Shown one piece after another: positions 16,600-25,437 of a stretch of DNA of 37,102 bases. Numbering within the stretch: position 1 is the stretch's first letter; each line of letters begins with the position of its first letter. The notes below the pieces were generated by a model that saw only the letters and a program-made list of their open reading frames with translations, searched no databases and had not been told where the DNA came from. The position numbers and the translations under genes are program-made. Source of the DNA: an uncultured Aeromonadales bacterium (lineage in GTDB: Bacteria; Pseudomonadota; Gammaproteobacteria; Enterobacterales; Succinivibrionaceae); assembly GCA_902776275.1 (NCBI GenBank), contig CACYPI010000016.1:1-37102 (forward strand). Direction: 5' to 3'.

Positions 16600-17812
16600 C
16601 GGCAGGAAGAGGCTCTGCGCCGCCGTGTTCATGGCGCTGGCGGCCTCGCTGCCATTGCGCCCGGCGCTCGCCGTCTACGACGCGACTGGCGGGTACAGCA
16701 ACGTGACCACGACTGATCCGACGACCGGGCAGTCGAGCATCGTCGGATCGGACATGACCGATCCGAACCTCGGCGGCGCGACGCAGGGCCATGGCCTCGG
16801 CACCTCGACGGGCGACAGCTCGCTCGACGACTCGAAGAACAACGTGGTCTGCCCGAACACCCGGCTGGTGTCGGGAAAGATCTTCAGCGCGACGTGCTGG
16901 GCCTGCCTGTTCCCCATCGTCTCCATGGGGATCAAGGTGCCGTTCGGCGGCGGCGAGGACGAGCTGCCGGAGGATCGCTCGCGCAAGTTCATCTGCGTCT
17001 GCCGCGACAAGATGAACGTGCCCTATTTCGGGATGCTCTGGGGAAACTGGCAGCCCACGCGCGTCGTGGAGTTCGTCCGCAAGCCGGGGTGCCTGGCGTT
17101 CCTCGACGGCATGAAGCTCAAGATCTCCTCGGCCGCGTTCGGCGAGATGGAGTCGGAGACGGGCGAGAACGCCTCCTCCGGCGCGCAGGGCAACTACCAC
17201 ATCTACGCATACCCGCTGCTCATCATGCTCAACATGATGGAGACGACCTCGAACTGCATCAAGGATTCGTACATGGACATAGACATACTGTTCATGTCGG
17301 AGGTCGATCCGACCTGGAACGACGACGAGCTTGCCTTCTTCAGCTCGCCCGAGGCGGCGCTGGTGAACAACCCGGTGGGCCAGCTCGCGTGCATCGGCGA
17401 CGCGGTGTCGTCCACGGTGCTCAAGCGCCCGGTGAACTCGCTCTTCTGGTGCGCCGGGAGCTGGGGCGTCATGTACCCGCTGGCGGGATCTCCCGTCGGC
17501 GACGACGGGGCGCTCGACTTCAGCTCGCTGATGCTCGACCGCGTGCTGTTCGCGCTGCACCGCAGGGGCTTCCTGCAAGTGACCTACGGCGACGCGGCGC
17601 TGTGCAAGGGCAACTACAGCCCGCACATGCCGAAGACCCAGTACAAGTTCACGATGCTCTACCCGGTGCCCGAGACGCACACGTCCCACGTGTCCGGGGA
17701 GGCCACGCTGCGCTGGGGCACGGGCCGCATGGTGCCGGTCACCGGCGAGGACTACGTGTACCTAGTCTGGGCGTGGAACGACTGCTGCATGCCCTTATCC
17801 ATTGGAATGTGA
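16580..17812 (+). CDS. traU: Conjugative transfer protein TraU
   Basis: TraU is a periplasmic protein required for efficient DNA transfer. The 410-residue product has a signal peptide (about residues 1-31, PALA-VY). The conserved Cys-rich body includes CWACLFPIVSMGIKVPFGGGED, FICVCRD, GYWEP-like GNWQPTRVVEFVRKPGCL, PVGQLACIGDAVSS, FWCAGSWGVMYPLAG and the terminal WAWNDCC. F TraU is 330 residues. GGAGGAG lies just before the ATG at 16580, inside the 3' end of traW. Its many Cys would need a thiol isomerase, although the DsbC-like neighbour lacks CXXC. Confidence 0.95.
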   Translation: MTARKNDGRKRLCAAVFMALAASLPLRPALAVYDATGGYSNVTTTDPTTGQSSIVGSDMTDPNLGGATQGHGLGTSTGDSSLDDSKNNVVCPNTRLVSGKIFSATCWACLFPIVSMGIKVPFGGGEDELPEDRSRKFICVCRDKMNVPYFGMLWGNWQPTRVVEFVRKPGCLAFLDGMKLKISSAAFGEMESETGENASSGAQGNYHIYAYPLLIMLNMMETTSNCIKDSYMDIDILFMSEVDPTWNDDELAFFSSPEAALVNNPVGQLACIGDAVSSTVLKRPVNSLFWCAGSWGVMYPLAGSPVGDDGALDFSSLMLDRVLFALHRRGFLQVTYGDAALCKGNYSPHMPKTQYKFTMLYPVPETHTSHVSGEATLRWGTGRMVPVTGEDYVYLVWAWNDCCMPLSIGM

Positions 17813-17833
17813 CCGGGAGGCAAGGAGGAGCGC

Positions 17834-20794
17834 ATGGATTTCCCGTTCCGAAAGACGGTGAGCGCGATCTGCATCGCCGGCCAGTTCTCGCTGATGTTCT
17901 ACAACATCAGCGCCTACGCGTACTCCTACAAGGACGAGCCGGCGTGCCACGACGCGGCGTCGTGCAAGCTCGCGGGCCACAACTTCGGCTACGACCGCGT
18001 GGCCGCCTCGCAGAACGACATGAACCACACCGACGTGTCGGGCAGCACGGTGAACTTCGGCAACTCCAAGGTGCAGAAGGCCATGGAGGACACGGGCGGG
18101 ACGCTCAAGAAGGCCGATCTCACCCCGGCGACCTCCGGCGCGGTCTCGTCCTCGCGCTACTACACGACTGGCAAGGCCCCTGCCATCACGGACATGCAGT
18201 CGCTCCAGTCGGCCTCGGACGACGAGATCACGGAGCGCTCGCAGGCGAACCTCGACAACATGGACGCGGATCTGGCCGCCGAGCGCGACGGCACGAAGAG
18301 CGCGGCCTCCATCGAGGCGCAGGCGTACTCCACCGTGCGCGGGACGGCCTCGCGCTCGCGCACGATCTCCGCGTCCGATCCGATCTTCACGAGCATGAAG
18401 GAGGTCGAGTCCGGCCTGACCTCCAATCCCTTCGGGGACTGCGAAATAGACAAGAAGCTCATCTCGAAGAAGCGCAAGGTGCATACCCCCGTCTACAAGT
18501 CCTGCTCCGACGTTGCCTCGAACGGCTGCACGCTGACGCACCACATGAACCCGTCGGTCGCGGCGTACATGAACGGCGCGGCGAAGTGGGGCGTCTGCTC
18601 CGGCAGCGACTGCGTCTCGATGCACCTTGGCAAGTACTACGCCCGCGGCGAGGGCTTCGACCTCAACTCCTGCGGCGAGGGGTACGTCACCGAGACCATC
18701 AAGATCACGAACCCAGGCGCGATCACGTGGGCGAGGATCTCCACGGTGCGCTACCGCGGATCGGTCATAGTCACGCTGCCCAAGAGCAGCGACAAGGTGG
18801 GCCAGAAGGTGCTGTTCGCCGGGGCTGACGGATCAACGCCCTCGGTCTCGAAGTCCACGGACATATCGGGGCTGTCCTGCTCGGCCTCCTCGACCGTGCG
18901 CAACGGGCACTCGGGCGAGGATCTCACCGAGATGTTCAAGTCCGTCAAGCGCGGAGCCACCATCACCTTCCAGATCTCCTACAAGGGCGCGGTGCCCGAC
19001 GTGGAGCTCCAGATCGGCTACGACGCCAATTCGGTGGTGCTCAACGACGAGCTCAACGAGCCGTGCGCCACCTACGCGCGGGCCATCGAGTCCGGCGAGC
19101 TCAAGGGGACGGTCACGTGCAACGCGTCTATCAGCAACTGCTCGGGCGGCTACTGCTCGATGAACGGCGTGACGATCCCGGAGTCGAAGATCCAGCACAT
19201 CCCGACCCAGCCCCACACTTGCACCACGGCCACGGTCAAGGTCGATCCCTCCGCGCTGTCCGGCGACAGCAGCGGAAGCGCCTCAAGCTCGGACAGCAAG
19301 ATCTACTCGTGCTCGGAGCTGAAGGCGCAGGGGTGCGGCCTGTCCTCGACGCGCTGCGCGCTCTACGACAAGGATCAGCAGTGCGTGATCGAGAAGGCCA
19401 CCTACGACTGCGGGTATTCGGGCGACCATGAGGAGACCGTCACCGCCTCCGCCAGCAGCTACAAGTGCCCGGGCGCGATCTCGTGCATGGGCATAGACTG
19501 CGTCGATATCATGGTCGGCGACGCGACCAAGGACTTCAACAAGGCCCTGGCGCTGATGCAGGAGTCCCAGCAGGGGCTCAACGACGTGGACTGCACGGCC
19601 ACCAGCACCTCGGCCGCCCCGATCGATCCGTCCAAGTCGCTTGCCGAACAAGGCGCGTCCGTGAGCTGCACGTTCTTCAAGCCGACAAAGGAGGAGTGCA
19701 AGGACTACACCCATGGCACCGGCAAGTTCCTGAGCGCGAACAACTGCTGCAAGGAGCCGGGATCGCAGATCGACACGTCGCAGTACGTCAGGCAGATCGC
19801 GCACGTCTGGAAGATGAAGGGCGTGGGCGAGTCGATCCAGAACGGCAACTTCGCGACGTTCGAGCAGGGCTTCAACATCGAGGGCGACTACTCCCAGCTC
19901 TACGGCGTGGGCTGGGACATGTTCAAGAACTTCACCGGGGTCGGGCAGGCCTACGCGCAGATCGAGGACAAGATCCTCTCGCCCATCACGAACGCGCTCA
20001 ACAACATAATCCCGTATGCCGGCGACGTGTTCAAGGGCCTCACCTACTACGCGGAGGATCAGATCATCGCGGGGCTCATGAACGAGGTCGTGCTGCCCGC
20101 GATCACAAACCTCGTCTACCAGATCGGCTCGGCGATCACCGGGACGGCGGTCGGATCGGGAACTGTGATCAGCAACGGCACCTCGATGGGCGAGTGGCTC
20201 CAGTCGAAGCTGGCCTCGATGATCGGGGAGGAGGCCGCGAACATGGTGGCAAGCGTGATCTCCTTCGTCGGCTGGGCCTACGCGATCTACTCGGCGGCGA
20301 AGATGCTCGCCCAGATGTGGTCGAAGTGCAGGAACGAGGAGGTGGCCTTGCAGCAGAAGATCCGCGAGAAGAACTGCGGCTACGCCGGGCGCTGGAGGGA
20401 GAAGCCCAAGCTCAAGCACTTCGCCAAGGGCGGCATCATCCCGGTGCACTACGTCTACTGCTGTTTCGAGTCGCCGCTCTCGCGCATCCTCAACAAGCAG
20501 ATCAAGTATGCGCTCAAGGGCTGCTACAACGTCTACCCCGACGACGACGAGACTTGCGCGTTCGGCCCGGCGAAGAGCCCGGACTGCTCCGGCGTCACGA
20601 TGGAGCAGATGGAGGCCGTGGACTGGACGAAGGTGGATCTCACCGAGTGGCTCACGCTGCTGTCCACTTCGGGCTCGCTTGACGACACCACGAGCGCCGT
20701 CCAGGCGTCGGCGACTGACTGGCTGCCCATCGGCGGATACGACGATCAGGGCAACAAGCACGGCATCACGCAGCAGGTGTCTCCGTACCGCTGA
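17834..20794 (+). CDS. traN: Mating-pair stabilisation protein TraN
   Basis: TraN is a Cys-rich outer-membrane protein that stabilises the donor-recipient contact and helps decide recipient range. The 986-residue product has an N-terminal signal peptide (about 1-29) and dozens of Cys. A variable central region would be the surface part. The conserved C-terminal region includes a hydrophobic stretch (VASVISFVGWAYAIYSAAKMLAQMWSKC) and CCFESPLSRILNKQIK. F TraN is about 600 residues, so this is a large version like those of SXT/IncA/C elements. The start has GGAGG close upstream. A strong terminator follows. Confidence 0.93.
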   Translation: MDFPFRKTVSAICIAGQFSLMFYNISAYAYSYKDEPACHDAASCKLAGHNFGYDRVAASQNDMNHTDVSGSTVNFGNSKVQKAMEDTGGTLKKADLTPATSGAVSSSRYYTTGKAPAITDMQSLQSASDDEITERSQANLDNMDADLAAERDGTKSAASIEAQAYSTVRGTASRSRTISASDPIFTSMKEVESGLTSNPFGDCEIDKKLISKKRKVHTPVYKSCSDVASNGCTLTHHMNPSVAAYMNGAAKWGVCSGSDCVSMHLGKYYARGEGFDLNSCGEGYVTETIKITNPGAITWARISTVRYRGSVIVTLPKSSDKVGQKVLFAGADGSTPSVSKSTDISGLSCSASSTVRNGHSGEDLTEMFKSVKRGATITFQISYKGAVPDVELQIGYDANSVVLNDELNEPCATYARAIESGELKGTVTCNASISNCSGGYCSMNGVTIPESKIQHIPTQPHTCTTATVKVDPSALSGDSSGSASSSDSKIYSCSELKAQGCGLSSTRCALYDKDQQCVIEKATYDCGYSGDHEETVTASASSYKCPGAISCMGIDCVDIMVGDATKDFNKALALMQESQQGLNDVDCTATSTSAAPIDPSKSLAEQGASVSCTFFKPTKEECKDYTHGTGKFLSANNCCKEPGSQIDTSQYVRQIAHVWKMKGVGESIQNGNFATFEQGFNIEGDYSQLYGVGWDMFKNFTGVGQAYAQIEDKILSPITNALNNIIPYAGDVFKGLTYYAEDQIIAGLMNEVVLPAITNLVYQIGSAITGTAVGSGTVISNGTSMGEWLQSKLASMIGEEAANMVASVISFVGWAYAIYSAAKMLAQMWSKCRNEEVALQQKIREKNCGYAGRWREKPKLKHFAKGGIIPVHYVYCCFESPLSRILNKQIKYALKGCYNVYPDDDETCAFGPAKSPDCSGVTMEQMEAVDWTKVDLTEWLTLLSTSGSLDDTTSAVQASATDWLPIGGYDDQGNKHGITQQVSPYR

Positions 20795-20823
20795 GTTCCG
20801 GACGCCAAACGGAACAGCAGAAT

Positions 20824-20867
20824 GGGGCTGATCCCGCATGAAGCCTGGGATCGGCCCCCTTTTTTTC
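20824..20867 (+). terminator. Strong intrinsic terminator after traN
   Basis: GGGGCTGATCCC (20824-20835) pairs with GGGATCGGCCCC (20847-20858), one G-U pair, 11-base loop, followed by a run of at least seven T. It ends the tra operon. The lipoprotein gene 27 bases further on must rely on read-through or a promoter I cannot see. Confidence 0.9.
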
Positions 20868-20894
20868 CCCGGTAGACAGGAGCAGGATCAGGGC

Positions 20895-21665
20895 ATGAAA
20901 AAGATGCTTTTCCTGGCCGCGGCGGCGGCCCTCGCGGCAGCGCTCAATCTCGAAGGCTGCTCGCACGCAACCACGGGGCGTGGGCTGTGGACTTACGTGG
21001 ACGTTCCTGACAGCAGGCGGCCGGTGCAGGCCAGCCCCGCCTTCGGGGAGGAGCGCTTTACAAGGCCCGGCGGGCTCCTGATGGAGGAGGGATCGTGGAT
21101 CCCCGCGCGCTTCATCCGCATCGCGGAGGATCGGGATCTCGGCATGTACGTCTGGCCCGCGGGCGACTACGAGGTGATCGGATCGTCGCCTGACGACATG
21201 ATCGGGTGGCGGCGGGTGCTTGCCGTGTCGGCGGTCGGAACTGGCGGACAGCGCATCATGACGCGAGATCCAAGGCGCTTCCCGCTGCCGGAGGACGGCA
21301 AGATCGCCATCACCTACTCCGCCGGATTGCCGTTTGCAAGGCAGGAGGGCGGGATCTTCTGCCCGAGCCGGAACTTCCTCGCCTCATGGGGCGGGAAGAT
21401 CGCGTTCGGCAAGGCGCTGCATGAGGGCAGGCTGCCCGATCCCAGAGGGAGCCTGCGCAGGCTCGAGTACCTCGGCAGGGAGGGCGCTGGCGTGCACGTG
21501 CGCTTTTCCGAGCGGATCGGGCGCGGCCCCGAGGTGAGCGAGGAGGCCGTGCTCAAGCCCGATGCGGCGGGGATCTGCTCGTTCCATGGCGCAAGATTCA
21601 GGATCCTGGGCTTCGTCGGCGGCGGGATGCAGTTCGTGCCGCTCCGCGGCACAGGCGGGGCCTGA
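20895..21665 (+). CDS. Unknown lipoprotein, 256 residues
   Basis: The N-terminus MKKMLFLAAAAALAAALNLEGC is a lipoprotein signal with lipobox LEGC (Cys22). The rest is a beta-rich periplasmic domain with many Gly, Arg and Pro and two further Cys (IFCPSRN, GICSFHG). The second residue after the lipid Cys is His (CSHA), which gives no inner-membrane retention signal, so outer-membrane sorting is expected. The start at 20895 is chosen because it makes a proper signal peptide; the longer frame from 20838 runs through the terminator. I do not recognise the family. Next to tra genes, it may be a surface or exclusion factor, which is inference. Confidence 0.75.
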   Translation: MKKMLFLAAAAALAAALNLEGCSHATTGRGLWTYVDVPDSRRPVQASPAFGEERFTRPGGLLMEEGSWIPARFIRIAEDRDLGMYVWPAGDYEVIGSSPDDMIGWRRVLAVSAVGTGGQRIMTRDPRRFPLPEDGKIAITYSAGLPFARQEGGIFCPSRNFLASWGGKIAFGKALHEGRLPDPRGSLRRLEYLGREGAGVHVRFSERIGRGPEVSEEAVLKPDAAGICSFHGARFRILGFVGGGMQFVPLRGTGGA

Positions 21666-21751
21666 CATGCCTCCTGCCCCCTTGGGGCCCGCCCGGGCGC
21701 GCTGTCCGGCGCAAGATCCTGGAAAAAGCAGGCGGAAGCCGGGGAGGCCCG

Positions 21752-21961
21752 ATGGCGGGAAAAGGCGGCAATCAGAAGCAGGAATGGCTGGATGCCATGA
21801 AGAAGATCCTCATGATCACGATCGCGTGCGCCGTTCTGGTGCTGTGCGTGGCGATCCTCTCGTCGTGCAGCTCCGGCGGGGACGGCGAATACGGCTGGGC
21901 CGAAGGGCACGGGCCCTCGTGCCAGCAGGCGGAGGGCGCGGAATGGGCAGCCAGACGCTGA
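21752..21961 (+). CDS. Small lipoprotein, possible entry-exclusion type
   Basis: The frame carries MKKILMITIACAVLVLC..AILSSC, a lipoprotein signal with lipobox LSSC, and then only about 30 mature residues. Two starts are possible: ATG at 21752, with GGGGAGG four bases upstream, adds 15 polar residues before MKK; ATG at 21797 gives the classical signal but has no nearby site. The residue after the lipid Cys is Ser, expected to go to the outer membrane. The 3' end overlaps the methylase start by 19 bases. Small lipoproteins beside tra genes are often entry-exclusion or lysis factors, but nothing specific shows which. Confidence 0.6.
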   Translation: MAGKGGNQKQEWLDAMKKILMITIACAVLVLCVAILSSCSSGGDGEYGWAEGHGPSCQQAEGAEWAARR

Positions 21962-22782
21962 TCCCGTCAGTCCTGCGCTTTCGGGGATCGCGGGCGCCCG
22001 TGCTGCGCGAGCTGGTGCCCCTGCTGCCCAAGGGGATCCGCACGTTCGCGGATCTCATGTGCGGCGGCGGGGACGTGTTCGCCAATTCGCGCGCGGAGCG
22101 CTACATAGTGAACGACCGCAACCCGGCGGTGGCGGGCATGTACTCATGGCTCAAGGAGCGCCAGTGGCAGGGGCTCTCGGACGAGCTTGAGGAGCTCTCT
22201 GATGCTTACTCGCTTGCCGATCCGTCCGCGAGGATCGACGGGAGGCGGCGGCTCATGGAGGAGCAGCGGCGCGACGGCTCGCCGCTCAAGCTCCTGCTGC
22301 TGTCGTTCGCCTCGGAGCCTGGGTTCCGCTTCGGCCCTGACGGCGCGTTCAACGCTCCGCCGGGGAAGATGAGGAAGCCCATCACCGGCGAGGCCCTGAG
22401 GAGGCTCAAGAGTTTCATGATGCGCCTGCGCCTCAAGGATCCCACGATCCGCTGCGGCGACTTCGCCGAGGGCGGCTGGCTTGACTCGCTGGGCGAGGGC
22501 GACTTCGCCTATGCCGATCCGCCGTTTCTCGCCGACGGGGGCAAGGACGGCTGGACGGAGGCCGACGACCGTAGGCTCATGGAAGCGCTCTCGCTCCTTT
22601 CCCTGCGCGGCGTCAGGTTCGCGCTCTCGCAGAAGGTCTCGGGCAGGGACGGCACGAATTATGCCGTGCTCGAATGGGCGCGCCGCAGCCGACTGCACCT
22701 CCATGCGCTCGGCGCGGATCACAGCGTGAACGGCCTCAAGTGCAGCCGCACGGAGCCCGAGCTGCTCATCACCAACTACTGA
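21943..22782 (+). CDS. DNA adenine-N6 methyltransferase, Dam family (D12 class)
   Basis: The enzyme transfers a methyl group from S-adenosylmethionine to adenine N6 in DNA. The 279-residue product has the Dam-family order. SAM motif I is FADLMCGGGDVF (35-46), then YIVNDRNP (acidic loop). The insert domain follows, then the catalytic FAYADPPF (DPPF at 192-195). The C-terminus is SRTEPELLITNY, like the E.coli Dam ending region. The ATG at 21943 has GGAGG eight bases upstream and lies in the end of the preceding gene. A plasmid-borne methylase of this kind can change host gene expression or protect the element from restriction. Target sequence cannot be read from the protein; GATC is likely by family. 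Confidence 0.85.
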   Translation: MGSQTLIPSVLRFRGSRAPVLRELVPLLPKGIRTFADLMCGGGDVFANSRAERYIVNDRNPAVAGMYSWLKERQWQGLSDELEELSDAYSLADPSARIDGRRRLMEEQRRDGSPLKLLLLSFASEPGFRFGPDGAFNAPPGKMRKPITGEALRRLKSFMMRLRLKDPTIRCGDFAEGGWLDSLGEGDFAYADPPFLADGGKDGWTEADDRRLMEALSLLSLRGVRFALSQKVSGRDGTNYAVLEWARRSRLHLHALGADHSVNGLKCSRTEPELLITNY

Positions 22783-22891
22783 ACCTCTTTCAGAATACCC
22801 TCCAATCTGTTCCAGAACGCCCTGCAAGGGCCTTTCCCAGTCTCAAGCGGGCACCCCTATTGCCAACGGCTCGGAAGGCCGCTTTGCGGGC

Positions 22892-22931
22892 AAAAAAAAG
22901 GCCGCCGGTTAAGGAAAAAGAACCCGGCGGC
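22892..22931 (-). terminator. Intrinsic terminator of the minus-strand block
   Basis: GCCGCCGGTT (22901-22910) pairs with AACCCGGCGGC (22921-22931, one bulged C). On the minus strand the stem is followed by TTTTTTTT. A second stem GCGGGGCC/GGCCCCGC (22935-22956) lies just upstream. Together they close the gene at 22975-24012 and separate it from the convergent tra region. Confidence 0.88.
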
Positions 22932-22974
22932 AACGCGGGGCCGGACAGGGCCCCGCCCATCAGGCATCGGGCGT

Positions 22975-24012
22975 TCAGCCCTGCTGCGAACCTTCAGGCG
23001 CTTGTTCCGGTGCCTGCGCGGAAGAAGGCCCATCCTGGCGAGCCTGCGTTCCGGCGGGCTTGCTCGCGGCCTCCTGCGGCGCATCGCCCTGCGCCTCCTG
23101 CTGCGGCTTGCCCTCCTGGGCGCCGCCTTCCGGTTTTCTGCCACCCCCCTCCTGCGGCGCGGGCGCGTTGCGCTCGTCGCGGATGCGGTTGCGGAAGCGG
23201 CGGACGAGCTGGAAGATCACCGAGGTGTAGTTCCGCACGGCGGACAGGAGCGCGTTCTGATCGTGGATCTCCTCCTCCTCGGGGTAGATCCCCATCATGA
23301 CGAGGTAGTGCTCGGCGCAGATCGCGGTGTCGGCCTTCTCTAGCTCGGCGAGGAAGCGCGGGGTGCCCGGCTCTGAGAACTTGAACTGGAACTCCCGGGG
23401 CGGGGTGTCCATCTGGAGCTTCGAGTCAGGATCGCCCACGGCCTTGAGGCTGATGGCGTTCTGCTTGTAGAGCGCGATCGACTTCTCGCGCAGGGCCTGC
23501 ACATGGGCTGAGAGCTCCGAGAAGCGGGTGTTGGCGAGCGCTGCGGCAGCCGAGACGATCTTGCGGTCGGAGATCATGGCGGGCAGCTCCGCGAAGATTA
23601 GGCGGTAGCCGTCGTCGAGCTGGTTGAAGTTTGACAGCGCGGCGGTGAGCACGCGGTTGTTCGAGAAGGCGAACACGCGGCTGTAGAAGTTGCGCATGTG
23701 GCGCAGGCGGCTTGGAACAAGAGAGGGCTCCTGGGCGACGATGGTCTCCGGGATCTCCTGCTCCTTCTCCTTCTGCCTTCTTAGCGCGGCCTCGCGGCGG
23801 CGCTCGATGAACTCGCGGGTCTCCTTGGGATCGCGGTAGCGCAGCGATCCGCGCTGGACGCGCGCGACCACGCTGTCTATGTCCGAGCTGGCGCGGCGGC
23901 GCTGCGCGTTGGCGGTGCGCGGCCTAGTGACGGTGCGCTCGGGGCGCGAGGTGCCCTGATCCTGCGCTGCGGCCTGTGGCTGCCGCGCGGCGTTCTGGTT
24001 TTCTTCCGGCAT
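22975..24012 (-). CDS. Unknown 345-residue protein, possibly AcaB/DUF1845-like
   Basis: The protein has a disordered Gln/Ala/Arg-rich N-terminus (to about 45), a helical core (about 60-265) and a disordered Gln/Pro/Glu/Gly C-terminus. The core includes FKFSEPGTPRFLAELEKADTAICAEHYLVMMGI and an Arg-rich helix FQLVRRFRNRIRDERN. The order 'beta segment, aspartate helix, then ...GI/GL helix' recalls the DUF1845/PFL_4669 proteins of integrative elements and the IncA/C activator AcaB. This is a weak impression from memory, not a demonstrated match. GGAGG lies five bases before the ATG at 24012. It has its own terminator upstream (24114-24146) and downstream, so it is a separate transcription unit, but I could not find its promoter. 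Confidence 0.65.
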   Translation of the reverse strand: MPEENQNAARQPQAAAQDQGTSRPERTVTRPRTANAQRRRASSDIDSVVARVQRGSLRYRDPKETREFIERRREAALRRQKEKEQEIPETIVAQEPSLVPSRLRHMRNFYSRVFAFSNNRVLTAALSNFNQLDDGYRLIFAELPAMISDRKIVSAAAALANTRFSELSAHVQALREKSIALYKQNAISLKAVGDPDSKLQMDTPPREFQFKFSEPGTPRFLAELEKADTAICAEHYLVMMGIYPEEEEIHDQNALLSAVRNYTSVIFQLVRRFRNRIRDERNAPAPQEGGGRKPEGGAQEGKPQQEAQGDAPQEAASKPAGTQARQDGPSSAQAPEQAPEGSQQG

Positions 24013-24113
24013 TGAATCCTCCATCAAGAGTTGCCAGGCTGGGCCTGGAAAGGCAATGTTGCATGGTGGATCTTCGCCGCGCCGCGCGGGGGCCGGCACC
24101 TTTGAAGGGGGCA

Positions 24114-24146
24114 GAAAAAAAGCGCCGGGAAAAGGCTTTCCGGCGC
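24114..24146 (-). terminator. Intrinsic terminator after the 24178-25017 gene
   Basis: GCGCCGG (24122-24128) pairs with CCGGCGC (24140-24146); on the minus strand the stem is followed by a run of at least seven T (A-run at 24114-24121). It ends the two-gene unit that starts at the 25377-25411 promoter. Confidence 0.85.
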
Positions 24147-24177
24147 AACGGAGGCAAAACTTGTCGGTTCCGGGCGT

Positions 24178-25017
24178 TCAGCCCTGCCACGTTCTCCGCT
24201 GGGGCCTGGGGAACTGGTAGGCGGTGCCGTCGGGCAGCCTGAGCCCCGCTGAGGAGGCGGCCTGCTGCATGTCGTTCCAGACGGCCTGGATCTTCCCTTC
24301 CTCGACCGTCCACATCCTTGCGGCGAAGCTGTCGCGCATCTGCCCGTTCATGTCCGGGATCTGCACCTTCGCTCCTTTGTAAAATTCGGCGCCGTACTTG
24401 TCGCGGATGTAGTCGCTGAATGACTGGCTAGGATCGTATGGAAAGCGCAGGAAGTAGACGCCGCCGAAACGGCAGCATGAGATCCTCACGCGCTTGTCGC
24501 GGCAGTCCTGGGCCATGCCGGCGCGGATCTGGCCGAACACGGCGGGATCCTGGGCGTCGAACTCCTTGAACTTCCTCAAGAGGAACTGGTTTTTGCGGCG
24601 CTGGGGCCTTGCGGCCTGCGCCTGCCCGCCGCCCTGCGGCATGCCGAACCCGAACTGCGGCGCGGGGGCCTGCTGGGCCTGCGGCTGTGCGGGAGCCTGC
24701 GCGTACTGCATCAGGGCCGGAGCGCATTGCATCTGGACTGGCTGCCCTGCCGGGGCCTGCGCGCACTGGGGGGCCGGAACAGGGGCTGGGGCGCGCTGGG
24801 GCGCGCTCTGGCCCTGATACGCCTGGTACTGCGGCGCGGGGGCCGGTGCCGGAGCCGCGGCCTGCGGGGCCATGGACGCGGCGTACTGCGGGCGCTGAGG
24901 CGCCTGCTGGATCACGGGCTGCCTGGGCGCCATGCCCTGTCCTGCCGCCTGGGGCGGCGGGAAGGCTCCAAGGTTGGGGTTTGAAGCGGCGCGGCGCATG
25001 TTGTTCTGGTACATCAT
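24178..25017 (-). CDS. Unknown protein with Pro/Gln/Ala-rich N-terminal half
   Basis: Residues 1-140 of this 279-residue product are low-complexity, made mostly of Pro, Gln, Ala and Tyr, and surely disordered. A compact C-terminal domain (about 140-279) follows, starting with RRKNQFLLRKFKEFDAQDP and containing VRISCCRFGGVYFLRFPYDPSQSFSDYIRDKYG. There is no signal peptide. I do not recognise the domain. The ATG overlaps the stop of the upstream gene (ATGA) and has AGGAGG eight bases before it, so the pair is co-transcribed from the 25377-25411 promoter. Low-complexity tails of this sort occur in DNA-binding and scaffold proteins of large plasmids; function is open. Confidence 0.75.
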   Translation of the reverse strand: MMYQNNMRRAASNPNLGAFPPPQAAGQGMAPRQPVIQQAPQRPQYAASMAPQAAAPAPAPAPQYQAYQGQSAPQRAPAPVPAPQCAQAPAGQPVQMQCAPALMQYAQAPAQPQAQQAPAPQFGFGMPQGGGQAQAARPQRRKNQFLLRKFKEFDAQDPAVFGQIRAGMAQDCRDKRVRISCCRFGGVYFLRFPYDPSQSFSDYIRDKYGAEFYKGAKVQIPDMNGQMRDSFAARMWTVEEGKIQAVWNDMQQAASSAGLRLPDGTAYQFPRPQRRTWQG

Positions 25018-25346
25018 CCTGCAATCCTCCTGGCCTCGATCACGGCGTCGCAGACCGCATTACGGAGCGCGTCATTCATGTCCACGCAGTCGGCGGCGTT
25101 CCTTGCGATCTCCATGGGCTCGACGCCGAGCCTGCGGAGCTTGTCCTCGCCCATGAACGACTGGATCGCGGCCTCGGCGTCCTCCGGCATGATCATGGCG
25201 CAGGCGCAGTCCCTTCCGTCCCTCCACGCCTTGTCTTCTGCGCCGCCACTGGGATCGCCGTGCCTTCCGTCCATGCGGGCCGACTGCACGAAGTTCAGGA
25301 TCTCTTCATTGGACAAGTCCAAATCCGTATCAATGATGTAGCGCAT
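25014..25346 (-). CDS. Unknown small acidic protein, DxDLD family member
   Basis: The 110-residue soluble product begins MRYIIDTDLDLSNEEIL. Two other genes in this block (26505-26816 and 30141-30485) carry a similar MK..D(x)DLD start and an Ala/Glu-rich C-terminal helix, so the three look like distant paralogs. GGAGGAG precedes the ATG. The gene is first behind the 25377-25411 promoter, with a leader of only about 24 nt. It may be a small regulatory or inhibitor protein; no known family recognised. Confidence 0.75.
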   Translation of the reverse strand: MRYIIDTDLDLSNEEILNFVQSARMDGRHGDPSGGAEDKAWRDGRDCACAMIMPEDAEAAIQSFMGEDKLRRLGVEPMEIARNAADCVDMNDALRNAVCDAVIEARRIAG

Positions 25347-25376
25347 GGCTGCTCCTCCTCAACTTTCAATGCCCTT

Positions 25377-25411
25377 ATTATATCACATTTGTTGCAATAT
25401 TGAAACAAATG
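25377..25411 (-). promoter_or_regulatory. Repeated promoter/operator, copy 1
   Basis: On the minus strand: -10 TATAAT (25377-25382) and a -35 TTTCAA 17 bases upstream, with a 26-base palindrome (25386-25411) over spacer and -35. Arms are CATTTGTT and AACAAATG (here GAAACAAATG). Drives the genes at 25014-25346 and 24178-25017. Confidence 0.85.
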
Positions 25412-25437
25412 CTAAAAATAATTTGGGCCGCTTCATC

